NCBI RefSeq assembly: GCF_954871325.1
Contig: NC_088777.1
Span: 13,927,366-13,991,365, forward strand
Source: Gordionus sp. m RMFG-2023
Lineage: Eukaryota > Nematomorpha > Gordioida > Chordodea > Parachordodidae
Direction: 5' to 3'
Length of the DNA stretch: 64,000 nt
Part shown: positions 1 through 11,555 of the stretch, one piece after another
How positions within the stretch are numbered: the stretch's first letter is position 1
How the letters are laid out: every line of letters begins with the position of its first letter
Notes under the pieces: model-generated
Databases searched by the model: none
The model's input: the letters and a program-made list of their open reading frames with translations, nothing else
Told to the model about the DNA's origin: nothing
Position numbers and translations under genes: made by a program

Positions 1-330
1 AAAAAGTTCAAAAATAACGATTATGACAATTGTCACTTTTTTATGGTACATCTTCATTGAAATTTTATTTTTACATCTTAATAATAAAAATTATAACCTA
101 TTTACGACACAATAAATCAAATAAGTTAAAAAATAACGATTATTACATTTGTCACTTTTTTATTACATCTTCATTGAAATTTTAATATAATTTTTTTTAA
201 ATACAAATTTTTACCCATATATGTCAAAAAAAGTTTAAAAAAAATAAGGATTATGATAATTGTCGGTACATCTTAATTGAATTTTTATTTTAATTTAATA
301 TGCTTACTAATCCATTTACTTCAAAAAATA
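1..330. repeat. Diverged tandem repeat, about 110 bp x 3
   Basis: Three successive blocks share the words ATAACGATTATGACAATTGTC, with small changes, and TACATCTTCATTGAAATTTT, starting near 13, 130 and 240. The units differ by substitutions and short indels, so the array is old. It runs off the left edge, so the full copy number is unknown. No coding potential is seen. Confidence 0.7.
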
Positions 331-364
331 ATATCAAAAAAATAATAATTTACTATAACATTAT

Positions 365-600
365 AAAATATGAAGAACTTTGAAAATCTTTGCTCAGAAT
401 TTTTTAAAAATAAAAGATCTTTTAATTTTACGATCTTCAAAGATCTCGATCTCTGTAGATTGTTGCTCAAATTTTTTTAAAATTAAAAGATTTTCAAATT
501 TTAAGATCTTCAAAGATCTTGCTCAAATTTTAAGATCTTCAAAGATCTTGCTCAAATTTTAAGATCTTCAACGATCTTGCTCAAAAATCTTCAAAGAAGA
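365..600. repeat. 29-bp minisatellite with palindromic unit
   Basis: The unit is about 29 bp and contains AAGATCTTCAAAGATCTTG followed by CTCAAATTTT. The last three units (about 500-585) are almost identical and earlier ones are decayed. Each unit is partly self-complementary (AAGATCTT twice), so the array could form small hairpins. A short open frame through it is a by-product of the repeat. Confidence 0.85.
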
Positions 601-1347
601 TCTTTTGTACAACTCTGTGTATGTATGATATAATCAACGTCTATATGATAGGGTTTTTATTGGATGCAAACCCCCCTTAAAAACCTATGCCAAATCCTCT
701 AAATAATTTTCGCCGTTTTCATTATTACACATTTTTAATTATAAAGGTACTCCTTTCATAAATTTTAAAAAGAATAACTTAAATTATTTTATTTCTACTA
801 CCAACTTTCAAGATATTGTGAATATAATAAGTTATTTTTTAGATCAATAATTCAATTAAAAACCCTCTCATTTACAATGAATGCCTTAGCATATTGTTTG
901 GTATGAATATGAGTTACTGAGAATGCCTAACCTTTTTTAATTACATTTAAAAGGATAGCAAAAAGTTTTATTAGGAAAATAATGTATATGATTGTTTGCA
1001 ATTTATAGATTTGGACGACGAGCAATATCATAGTGTTATATTAGGTCAACAATAAAAGATTAATTTTACAGCAATATATTTTGTCCCATTTCATCTAAAA
1101 ATTTAATAGATAACCCCCAATAAATTTTTCCCATCCCCCTTAAAGGGCCTATCCACTATAAGAAAAATTTATTGAAAACTCTTCCTACCCCCCCCCCCCC
1201 CCCCGCTCAAAATAATATAAAACTTAATTACTTTTCTACCTGTTAGCATTCGCGGTGTCCAACCCGATATCATGTTCCTACCTCACCCCCCCCCCCCCCC
1301 CCCCCCGATTCCTGATTATTGGAAAAAATTTTACATAATTAATGTTA
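601..1347. other. Non-coding stretch with two long poly-C runs
   Basis: No gene is visible. Two uninterrupted C runs lie at 1188-1204 and 1286-1306, about 80 bp apart. Long C or G runs recur in the window (10867, near 19950, 50821, 58209, 62689), often at the ends of mobile elements, so these may be leftovers of one. Confidence 0.6.
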
Positions 1348-1628
1348 TGTTGAGATGTCCTGATTGATTTTTTTAAATATTTATTTTTCGCTATCTATTA
1401 ACTCAATATTATTCTTTAATATTAATCTCACGGACTCATTTTATATTATTAACTCAATAGTTTGGTATAAATTATTTAATAAATTTTTTATATAAATTGA
1501 TATTATAAACTGTATAAAGAGAAAAATTATATTGTATTTTTAGTTAAATATTTTTAAAATAAATTTAATAAATAAAAATTTTAAAATTACTTTCTTAATC
1601 TTTGTCTAACTCCCTGCCAACCTTAACA
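1348..1628 (+). repeat. 5' LTR
   Basis: It begins TGTTGAGATGTCCTGATTG and ends CCAACCTTAACA. It matches 3787-4090 along its whole length, including the words ACTCACGGACTCATTTTATA (with one difference) and TCTTTGTCTAACTCCCTGCC. Confidence 0.92.
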
Positions 1629-3786
1629 TGGTGGCAGCGGCTATCTTTGTAAATTTCTTTATAATTTAAAAATTTTTATTAAAATATAAAGATGAATTTC
1701 ATATTAATTATTTCGCATTTCTAAGAATAAAATAAATATATTATATATAAAAAATAATAATAAATAAAACAAGAAGAAATTTTTTTTTACAATTAATTAT
1801 GGACGATAAAAACCCACTGTTTCTAATGCTTCTATATAATATAAATGCGAATTTCCTAAATATATAGGAAACATTGATACATATTTAACCAAAATTGAAC
1901 CTATTTTTAAAAAAAATAACAGCACAGATGACGATGACTTTACTACATAATTTACCAGATGACATATTTTCTAAACTATATTCGATATGCACTGAATCCG
2001 ATCTCAAGAAATCGTCGACACTCATCAACAAACAGATTATTACAGCCTGCCAAGATTTGAAACAAAAAAAATTAGCGAATTCAATGCAGCGGTTCAAAAA
2101 GAGAAAGTTTTTTAGATTGGGTTACCCGTATTTGTCAGCTCAATATGGACTGAAACTTTATCAGATACGACAGGGTTTTATAAAAAATCAAGGTATCAAG
2201 CTCATCTAAGGAAATTAAATAGATTTACTCATTTTAGTTGACATTATAAAGATAGGCAAAGAGTTAGACGAAACTGACATTGAAACATGTATACATAAGA
2301 TTGTTATCAAAGACAACACACACTCTGATCTAAAACATTTGGAGGGAGCAAGACAAGATAAGAAAGTTTACGAACAAAAACCAACTTATACTAGATATGA
2401 TAATACCCAGATGATGCCATATACTGAGAGCAACAGACTTTATGATAATGATTACAAACATCTGTTTAGACATCCATGGCAGACTCGACCTTATTATTGC
2501 AACCAATAATTTAACAACCAAAATAACTATCATTTTCCATGACGAAATAATGACAGATTTCATGATCAAAATAGATGGGAAACTCCTTATATTTCTTTCA
2601 ACAATTACGACACAATAGTTAACAATAATAATTGATTTAATAATAACAATTATGGATATAATAATAATTACAAGCCTTTTAATGATTTCGAAAACCACAA
2701 CAGATTTGACAACACCAGACAACCGTTTCAAAATTTTAGAGGTTATAATAGATCCAACGTGTATCAACAATTTTACGATCGTGACAACAAAAATTACATG
2801 AATCATAATCCTAGACATCAAGCGCCTTATTTAAAAAAAATCAATACAGTTAATATAGAAGAGATCGAAGATGATAAAATCATATCAAACGATAAAAAAG
2901 ATTATAATTTATTAAATATTATTGATATAAATAATTTAGAAAACGAAGTTCTAAATATCAAAGATGATGCATACATGGTGAACATGAAAATAAATAACGT
3001 CATAACTTCACTACAAGTAGATATGGGCACGAGATTTACAGTTCTACCAAAGTATATGATTGAGAAAATAGGCATAAAAAACCTTACGAAGTCCAGTATA
3101 CAGTTATCAGGTTAAGACGGCAAGACGATACAAGTGATAGGCGCAACGCGACTGAATGTAGAATACGAAGGGAATTCTAAAATTTTAGATGCATTAATCG
3201 TAAACAGTAACAAGATGCCTTTACTAGGAAGATCATGGTTAAAACATTTTAAAAACATACTTGAAAGATTCATAGGCATGATTGATACGGATCATAAAGA
3301 CGATTTGGCGGAGTTGATATCTAATTGCAAGTCAAAATTAAATAATAAACCTGTCATGAAAACTATACGACTAAAGTCAAAAGCTAAGCCAAAAATTATA
3401 CCACCGAGAAGGGTACCCTATAGATATTATAACTAAAGAATTAAATACCTGGCTGGAAACCAGATCATCGAACCGGTAAAAAATGCCAGGTGGATGGGTC
3501 CACTCACACCAGTTTTTAAAAACAATGGGAGTCTTAGACTGTGCGCCTACTTTAAAGACAGTTAACACAGGGCTTGAAGATTTCAAATACCCCATACCTA
3601 AAATTAACGATTTGATTGCCAAGTTAGCTAATGGCTGCCTTTACTTTACCAAGCCATCGTTCGGTTTGAAAAGAAGATTGCACCATGAACATGGGTGGCG
3701 TATTGCGTGGCGATCACGAACGTTAATGGCGATACCACTCAACATATCCAAGGAAATCATAAGCCGAATTTCTTTGGAGAGTAGAA

Positions 3787-4090
3787 TGTCGAGATGTCCT
3801 GATTGATTTTTTTGATATATATTTTTCGCTATCTATTAACTCAATATTAACCTTAAAGATTGATTTTTTTTATTCTTTAATATTAAACTCACGGACTCAT
3901 TTTATATTATTAACTCAATAGTTTGATATAAATTATTTAATAGATTTTTTTATATAAATTGATATAATAAACTATTTAAAGATAAAAATTATATTGTTTT
4001 TTTAGTTTAATAATTTTAAAATAAATTTATTAAATAAAAATTTTAAAATTACTTTCTTAATCTTTGTCTAACTCCCTGCCAACCTTAACA
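3787..4090 (+). repeat. 3' LTR
   Basis: It begins TGTCGAGATGTCCTGATTG and ends CCAACCTTAACA. It is about 20 bp longer than the 5' copy because of an internal indel. The base after it begins the GTTA target duplication. Confidence 0.92.
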
Positions 4091-5225
4091 GTTATATATA
4101 TCATGGATTATTTCCTTTTATTCTAAATTGAAAATAAATTTGGTTATTATCTATGAAATAGACTTTTGTAGAACAATTTACTTATTACCTTTATTTTAAT
4201 TGTTTAAAGGGTTAAACATCTTAATAAAAAAATACTTCTATCCAAATTTAGTTTTTATTATTTTTTAATATATTTTTTTTAAATTGCAGAATATTGCAAA
4301 TTTTAAATTCACATAGTAATTTGGAAAAAATACAAAAAAAAGACTAACAAGGTAATTTATTATGCATACATAAGTATATTTTAATATTCTTTTAAAGAAA
4401 AAATTTTTAAATTAAATATTGATGCAATTTAAGAAATTATAATAATTATTTAAATCTTATTTTACTGATATTATATTTAAAAAAAATATATAAATGGATT
4501 TTAATTTTTATATACCATTGAAAAATTTTACTAATGATCTACCAAATAGACTGAAATAGTGCTATACTAGCTAATTCTTTAAAAAACATTTCCAAATTTG
4601 GCTAGAGTTATAATTTTTTTTTACTGCAAATAAAATTTTAATACTAACATAGGCCTGATTTAATTAGTATTAAATTAGGGCTATAGTGATATTTTTGCCA
4701 TTATTAAAATGACCCAGTTATCAATGTGTGTATCTCAGATTAGACACTAGATTGGGAGGTAATCTTTTAAATAAGAGCATTTTGGAATACCAATATAAAA
4801 TTAAACATGTTATAAAACAAATGGTGTTAGAATCAGCTGATTAAAAAAAATTTTCCAGGATCAAATCAACAACTTATTCTTGGTAAGATAAGCAAAAAAT
4901 GGGTTGATTTTATTTGGCAATGCTGACTCCTTAGAATATTTTTTGTTTGATAACTTATTTTAAAGTTGATTTATCCTCTCAACACATGAGATTAAAAACA
5001 TCAAACTATAACATCGGTGGTGGGTATGCCATGTAAACACTATTTGAAGTCCTATGAAGAATATTCAAAGTTATGGAATTATTTTCAAGAAGTTTTAAAC
5101 TTATCAGAAGATCCTCAAGATAAGATATTTTGTTAATTATGTACTTCCAGCTTATACCATTTATAATTATAACATGAATTTTCTTATCTTATACACATTT
5201 GAATCATGGTCAGTCTCAGTACATA
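4091..5225. other. Gene-free AT-rich DNA
   Basis: No gene, RNA or recognisable element is seen. The stretch may be upstream DNA or a 5' intron of the HEXIM-like gene. Confidence 0.5.
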
Positions 5226-5228
5226 GAT

Positions 5229-5435
5229 AGTTACACCTAAAGAAAGGTTTTGGTACTTGTAGAACCCTAATTATGGACATGTATAGAACTCTAATTATGG
5301 ACATGTATAGAACTGTAATGATCGCATTTGTAAATCCCTTAGTTACACCTAAAGAAAGGTTTTGGTACCTGTGGAACCCTAATTATGGACATATTTTTAG
5401 AACTGTAATGATATTGCATCTATAAATCCCTTTTA
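5229..5435. repeat. Tandem repeat, about 110 bp x 2, with internal 24-bp duplication
   Basis: AGTTACACCTAAAGAAAGGT starts at 5229 and again at 5341. Both copies continue through AACCCTAATTATGGACAT and AACTGTAATGAT. The first copy also carries a duplicated ATTATGGACATGTATAGAAC, which makes it longer. Confidence 0.85.
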
Positions 5436-5479
5436 AGGAAGTAGCATTTATTTACTATAATGTAGATAAACATATCATT

Positions 5480-6110
5480 TTTTTTACACATATACCTTTA
5501 AACGGTAATGGTTACATTTGATCTATTTTAAATTTGTTGTGTACATCAGATAGATCTAAAAGACCACACAATTTGGTTATTGAACATTTCATTCCACTCT
5601 TGATTATATATATCTACATTATTTTGTAATTTATAAATTTACACAATTAGATATTATCTTTATTCTTTATAAAGATTAAAAGACATGCAATTTTATATTG
5701 AATATTTTTATTCCACTCAGTAAGTATGAAATAACCATACAATTAGATTTATTATAATATTCTACATTTCCTTTTGCAATTATAAGTTTACTTACACATA
5801 TACCTTCTAAACTGGAATGATTTCATTTGATCTATTTTAATTTGTTGAGTATATCAGATCCAAAGTTAAGTGAAGGGTCACACAATTAGATATATTGAAT
5901 TCCTTATTCTTGTAAATATAAGAACCAAAGGAATTAGGTTATTGAACATTTCATTCCACTCTTGATTGTATATATCTACATCCTTTTGCAATTTATAAGA
6001 GCAAAGGATCATCCAATTTTATATTAAATATTTTTATCCCACTCAATTCCCTTTGAAGCTGAAATGGTTACATTAAATTGAACATAGACTATGATTACTG
6101 TATTGTATGG
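5480..6110. repeat. Degenerate tandem repeat, about 300 bp unit
   Basis: TTACACATATACCTT at about 5484 and 5791 begins two similar blocks, each continuing into TTTGATCTATTTTAA and, further on, GAACATTTCATTCCACTCTTG. A weaker third block begins near 6045. Divergence is high. Confidence 0.65.
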
Positions 6111-7427
6111 GTTGAATAATTAATAATAAAAAATAACACTATATTTACTGTTCAGGATTTTAATCATATTTATTTACAGATTCTATTTAAACATTAAATC
6201 TCAATAATGATAGTAATCATCAAAACTTACACTAAAGAATTTAAACCTAAAATCAGCCATCACCCACTTTTAAAGTAATTAAATTATAATCTAGTTCTTG
6301 GGTATAGGCTCTTTTTTTACCCCACCCCTTTTTACTAAGCCTATAGAGGTTTAAGCAACTTTTTTCAAAATGTTGTGCCTACAAGTACTTCCGGCTTGCC
6401 CACAAATGTGTGAAGGGCTCCTCATTTTTCTTCCACTAATTACCAGTTTGATGGATTTTGAGGAAAACCTAGCGTAGTTTTGTTGTACCCACAACCAGAG
6501 GGCAAAAACGTTTTATCACGTATCACGTATTTTAAAGTTTTATTAATATCCCGATAGTTGTGCATTAAAAATTTTACTGCCTATCTTGTGCCAATTCCAG
6601 ATATACACATTTATAACCAGGGCATTTCCATCCACACAGACCTAGTTAAATTACCCATCCAAAATTAGGTTGGCTTTTAAATGAGAAAGTAATTTTGACC
6701 TGTGAAAACCTTACTCAATGAATGGCTTGACATGAAAATATTCCACATTCTACTAACATGTTTTAGATGAGCTAAAAGTTTTTAATATCAGAAAGAATTT
6801 CTATAAATATTGGATATTGTAAGAAGTTGGATCTATTACTCTTATTTACTCTTCATGGAAAATAACAAATATCAAATTTTTGAGCTACAACCAAATTGGC
6901 ATTGGTATAAGTTGAATGACTAAGGTTTGGAAGTGTAAAAAACCCACTTTTTAACAACACTACTCCCCTACCCAGTAATCTATACTATGGGTATGGTATG
7001 TTGCAAGATCATCATTTAAATTGGGATAAGGATATAAAGTTTAATGATGCTATCATTGGGAGGTTAGGTAAAATTTAAAAAGGGGTGATGGGTTATATTT
7101 TAGGGGTGTAATATTGTCATTGGCTTATGAAGTGTAAAAATCTTGCCTAACCCTAAAAATATTTTTTAATAAACATAATTTTTTTAAGCCTTTGTAGATC
7201 ATTAATGCTTGCTATATGTAATAATTACAAGATGACTTTGGTTAAAGAGAAACAAAGGGGATTAACAACTTCTATTTTATCATTTTTTTTATATTGGTAT
7301 AAATATTAATAAAAGACTGAGTGTAATGTATACTAAAATATTAACCATTTTATTGAATTACTAAAACATTTTTATTGTTAACTTACAAATATATGGGTAG
7401 TAATATTAAACAATTTTTAATTTCTAG
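6111..7427. other. Gene-free stretch, likely upstream/5' intron of the HEXIM-like gene
   Basis: No coding exon is seen. It ends in an intron-like tract TTTTTAATTTCTAG at 7427, just before the start codon of the next gene, so at least part of it is probably a 5'-UTR intron. Confidence 0.5.
7414..7427 (+). promoter_or_regulatory. Splice acceptor in 5' UTR of HEXIM-like gene
   Basis: A pyrimidine-rich tract ends in CTAG at 7427, five bases before ATG at 7433. The coding part lies in one exon, while the transcript probably has an upstream non-coding exon or is trans-spliced here. The upstream exon was not located. Confidence 0.6.
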
Positions 7428-7432
7428 ATATT

Positions 7433-9772
7433 ATGAGTGCTAACCAAAATCAAATTGGAGATGGGGCTATGGATGATTCTTCACATGACAACATTGATAA
7501 GGATGCCGTATTACCAATTAAAAGTACAATTTCATCATTTATAGGAGAGAATTGCATAACAGAAGAAACTACTTTAGAAGGAAGGGAAATTGAACCTGAA
7601 CTCATTGCCAGTAATAGTAATGAAACCTTGGAAACAACAATCAAAAAGAGGAGAAAACGCAATCGCAAAAAGAAAAACAAAATGTTACCTAGTACAAACG
7701 TGATTAATGCTAGCCAACTTGGCACTATTAGTGATTTGAGTAGCCCCACTATGATGGTTGGTAATACTAAACACTCGTTTTTCAATAAATCTCATCATAA
7801 ACTTAGAAATTATAGCAATCATCAGTACTACAATCAACAGCAGCCACACTCTAATTGTGAGTGTTGTTTCTATACCTATTGCAATTGTTACACATGTTTG
7901 AAAAATGGGCCTTACCAAAACCGTTTTTTCGTGAACAAACGATTTTACAATTATAAAGTACCCCCCTACTTAAACAATTTTAATGATCGACCTCCCTTCG
8001 ATCCTCACAACTCAAGCAATTCCATCTTAAATAAAGAAATTAAAAGTAAAATTGAGGATTCAGCGACTTGCAGTAATTCGAATGATCGAATTAATACCAA
8101 TTCTCTTCCAATGGAAGGACCTGAAAACATCACTTCACAAATTAAAGATGTAGATTCGGAAAGTTGTAATAATTCCACTTTAGCAATGGATCTAAAAATA
8201 TATTACACTGAAGAAGAGCTAAACAGAATCAAAAATGTAGATCATGGCTCTGCCAACAATACAGCAGTTAAATTGAATGCAGAAATGAAAAAAGATATTC
8301 ATAAAAATTCTGACAAATCTGAAAATGACGCCATAATAAAGACTAGAATTGACTCTCATGCAGAAGTTACCAATAACGATTTTAATTTGAGCCACCATGG
8401 CAATAATGAAAATAATTATAGAAATCGTAAACGATTCTTATCCGGGAGTTCCAATTTTAGACCCAGCCGATATTGTTTATCAGATCAAGGCCGCATTCAC
8501 CAAAATCGTTTACCACGTTCATCCGAAAACGATCCAATTAGTGGCAACAGACACCCTTTTAAACCTATTGATTCCAATAATCGTTTTCCCACTGGAAATA
8601 TTTATCCTATCCTTCCACATACCGTCCCCCCACCTTTTTTTCACAAGAACGCACCTCCCTTCCTTAACAAAGCCCTTAATTATTTCCCATATCATCCTTA
8701 TCACCCCTTTAATCCTCCCCATTTTCATAATTTCAATCCTCACCGTCAACAAGCAATCCATCAAAATCCTCGTAAACAACATTTTCCGCCACGTCCACAC
8801 AACCCTCATGTCCCATTTTATCATCAGCCGCCTCATTATGACCGATTTCACTGGCAACCTTGGTACAGCAATATCGGTAAAAATTTTGTCTCTAAGAGGG
8901 GTTCTTCAATTAAGTCCTCACGTCACTACCTCTCAGAGGGAAAAAATGATTCTTTGATTTTGCCCCATATGCCTCCTAATCAAGGGGATGGATTAAATGA
9001 TATCCAAGGGCCTTCTGATAAAAGACGGTATCAATTACGCGGTAGATCTTATCCCATAAAAAATAACTTAAAAACTGGTCGACGTTATGATTCCGGTGGT
9101 GATAAACGCCGCAAAAACATTGCTAATTCAAACAGTAGATATTCCTTGAGAAATCGTCTGACCATTAGGCGTGGAACTAAACGGACAGACACTTCGAGAA
9201 ATATCCACCAACCTCGCGGCAGACATAGCGCCAAACGTTCTCGCACTCAAATTATGGATAAAAAAACAATTAGTGAAAGTGTTAAAAATACCCAAAGAGT
9301 CGGAGGTAAATCCACTCCAATTCACCATCTTGATCCTTTGATCGAAAATGAGACTATCCTGCTGAGGAAGGAGATAGCCCATGCCCCAAAAAATGACAAC
9401 GAGTTTCTCATGCAAGATCACTACACAGATGAGCATGGAGTTATATTCACTCCTTCTTTTGACACCACTACCCATAACGGTGGCTACGGGCTCCATAATT
9501 ACCCTTCCCATTTAGATGACAGCGCCGCTAGTATGGGCGGTCTGTCAGCCGAGGAATACGAAGAGGAACTTTTCCTGGAAAAAGAATTTGCTGAAGAATA
9601 TGAGACCGCTCGAAATCAGCGACTTAATTCCATGACCAAAGCCCAGTTAATACAAGAAGTTTTGTACCTGGAGGCTCAATTAGAGGAACGGGAAAAAACG
9701 CTGATCATCATGAAAATTGAAAACGATAAGAAAGTCAGCAGTAACGACGGCATCGACTTTGACTGTTTATAG
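7433..9772 (+). CDS. HEXIM-like P-TEFb inhibitor, enlarged, single coding exon
   Basis: HEXIM proteins bind 7SK RNA and hold P-TEFb (CDK9-cyclin T) inactive in the nucleus. The last 140 residues of this 779-residue protein match the family. APKNDNEFLMQDH (about 651-663) aligns with the vertebrate APYNTTQFLMDDH inhibitory motif. An acidic patch (about 705-730) follows, then a coiled-coil segment from 734 (MTKAQLIQEVLYLEAQLEER) that matches the cyclin-T-binding MSKQELIREYLELEK region. In the inhibitory motif the Phe and Asn are kept but the family's Tyr is Lys and the first Thr is Asp. Two basic tracts could bind RNA: 71-83 (KKRRKRNRKKKNK) and a diffuse Arg/Lys region at about 530-610. The protein is roughly twice the length of human HEXIM1. 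Extra parts are a Cys cluster at about 141-154 and a His/Pro/Asn-rich low-complexity stretch at about 386-480. The frame is open from ATG to TAG. Family assignment is strong; the function of the additions is unknown. Confidence 0.82.
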   Translation: MSANQNQIGDGAMDDSSHDNIDKDAVLPIKSTISSFIGENCITEETTLEGREIEPELIASNSNETLETTIKKRRKRNRKKKNKMLPSTNVINASQLGTISDLSSPTMMVGNTKHSFFNKSHHKLRNYSNHQYYNQQQPHSNCECCFYTYCNCYTCLKNGPYQNRFFVNKRFYNYKVPPYLNNFNDRPPFDPHNSSNSILNKEIKSKIEDSATCSNSNDRINTNSLPMEGPENITSQIKDVDSESCNNSTLAMDLKIYYTEEELNRIKNVDHGSANNTAVKLNAEMKKDIHKNSDKSENDAIIKTRIDSHAEVTNNDFNLSHHGNNENNYRNRKRFLSGSSNFRPSRYCLSDQGRIHQNRLPRSSENDPISGNRHPFKPIDSNNRFPTGNIYPILPHTVPPPFFHKNAPPFLNKALNYFPYHPYHPFNPPHFHNFNPHRQQAIHQNPRKQHFPPRPHNPHVPFYHQPPHYDRFHWQPWYSNIGKNFVSKRGSSIKSSRHYLSEGKNDSLILPHMPPNQGDGLNDIQGPSDKRRYQLRGRSYPIKNNLKTGRRYDSGGDKRRKNIANSNSRYSLRNRLTIRRGTKRTDTSRNIHQPRGRHSAKRSRTQIMDKKTISESVKNTQRVGGKSTPIHHLDPLIENETILLRKEIAHAPKNDNEFLMQDHYTDEHGVIFTPSFDTTTHNGGYGLHNYPSHLDDSAASMGGLSAEEYEEELFLEKEFAEEYETARNQRLNSMTKAQLIQEVLYLEAQLEEREKTLIIMKIENDKKVSSNDGIDFDCL

Positions 9773-9926
9773 ACAAAAATTTAATTAAAAAAAAATCATC
9801 ATACCTAATTTATCTATTATAATATTCGTACAAATCAACATCTTATAATAATAATATGTATTATATACTATATATATATGTGTATATTCAATGTAGTATA
9901 TTTTATTTTATTGAAAATATATATTA

Positions 9927-9932
9927 AATAAA
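9927..9932 (+). terminator. Polyadenylation signal AATAAA
   Basis: AATAAA lies 155 bp after the HEXIM-like stop codon, in AT-rich 3' sequence. It is the first canonical signal downstream and a reasonable end of the transcript. Confidence 0.55.
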
Positions 9933-11555
9933 GATAGGATAATTTACAATTTAATCATTATATATGTTATAGATTTAATGAGTGTTTCAAGATCATGAAT
10001 TCGACCTGAGGCAAAATCTTTCTTAGTCTCATTCAAAAAAATATGTGGGTGTGTTGCTGTTATTTTTGTCTGCGAATTCCCCAAATTAATATCAAATATA
10101 AATAAATCGTATTTTATAATATAAAATACAAGTATAATAAGTAATTATATGTCTACATCATTTTAAAACAAATTTAATATTTTCTATATTCCCCATGATA
10201 AAAGATAAAGGATAAAGAAGAGAAGGGTTTTGCATAAAATTTTCAATTAGGTATATGATAGAAATAGCCTCATACCGAGAATTCTTTATATTTGGTTATA
10301 GTAAACGGTAGGTCCAAGGCCTGTGTTGCTAGTTGATCTTTTTTTTATTTTTTTGAAATAATTTTTTTCTCATTTTTAGTTTTATTACCATATGAACCAA
10401 TATTTATATTATTATTTCAAGGAGTGCGTTATAAATTTCTTCTAATTGAAATGTACGCAAGACATTTATTCTACTTTCCCAACGAGTAATGTAAAATTTT
10501 ATTCCTTTTAAAAAAGACTAACGATAAATGGATGATGAAAAAAATATATAAAGATGTTTTACAATTTCCAGAAATTAATAGTATTCATCCATGTTATTTT
10601 CTACAAGGGACAAAGAATTCATGTGAGATATCAAGAATTTAACAATGAAGCCATTATTAAAATTTTGAAGCGCTTTCATAAAGCTGAATATTTTTAACTT
10701 AGCAGTGCCTTTTGATTATTGGATTTATATATTGATATACAAACATTATCATTCTTCAAGAATAAATATAATGGATGGAAAAAATTATATAAAATAGCGA
10801 CCTATATAATGATAATTCCCACTTTGAATTTATTTTTGGCTTTTGGGAGGGGGATTTATCTCCTATCCCCCCCCCCCCACCTTTCTCCATATACGCCTGC
10901 CTTATACCAAAATAGTGAACCGCGTTAGCGGGTAGCTTAAAGCTATGCAATAAGTGTTATTGTTTATCAGCGTTATAAATTTTTAAAAGATACTTTTCAA
11001 ATGAATCTTGATATTGATACATCGTCTAAAAATAGATACAAATGCAATTTTTATTTTGCGTTGTGCATAATGCGTAATTTAATTCTATTGTCAAAATCAA
11101 TGGCGCAGTCAGGATTTTATCATGGGGATGGGGGGTTTAAAATATGTTTAAATTATTTAAAATATTTGCAAATAACAAAATTTTAGAGAGTATTTCATTA
11201 TAGATTTTATTTATTATATAAAAATGCTTTACCATTAAATTCCTTTATTTAATCATGTATTTATTTTTATTATTTAAAATAAATTTCAAAATGTAGATAT
11301 TTTATACAGATTATAATATTAAAAATTTTATATTATAAAAACTATTTTTAAAAAAAATGTAATTTAACAATTACATAAAATATAAGTATTTATGCAAATA
11401 ATGGTATTTAAAAAAATATGACGATATTATCAAATTATAAATAATACACAGTTCTTTGATAAAAAATAGTATTAATTGCATAAATTATATAAATGTTATA
11501 ACTAAAAATTCATTTTCGAAAAAATTTGATTTTATAGCAATTTTTTGACTTGAAT
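9933..11555. other. Gene-free intergenic stretch
   Basis: It holds a 12-base C run at 10867-10878. Short open frames near 10.7-11.2 kb show no codon structure or motif and look accidental. Confidence 0.5.

Larger units (their letters stand above)
1348..4090 (+). mobile_element. Ty3/gypsy-like LTR retrotransposon fossil, both LTRs present
   Basis: Two long direct repeats (1348-1628 and 3787-4090), each TG...CA, flank an internal region of about 2.2 kb. The element is bracketed by GTTA at 1344-1347 and 4091-4094, a 4-bp target duplication. TGGTGGCAGCGG follows the 5' LTR directly, where the tRNA primer site is expected. Recognisable parts in order are a gag-like segment (from about 1800), an Asn-rich basic tract (2400-2830), an aspartic-protease-like segment (about 2990-3230, ending LLGRSW) and the start of reverse transcriptase (3340-3650). 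It is clearly broken, with many breaks, and far shorter than a complete element. The LTRs differ by scattered changes and a short indel, so the insertion is old but not ancient. Confidence 0.9.

Noticed and set aside
380-562. 60-codon frame near the left edge
   Set aside because: It simply follows the 29-bp minisatellite unit.
8397-8957. 186-codon plus-strand frame and several minus-strand frames inside the HEXIM-like gene
   Set aside because: Shadows of the low-complexity His/Pro/Asn region; the main 779-codon frame carries the family motifs.
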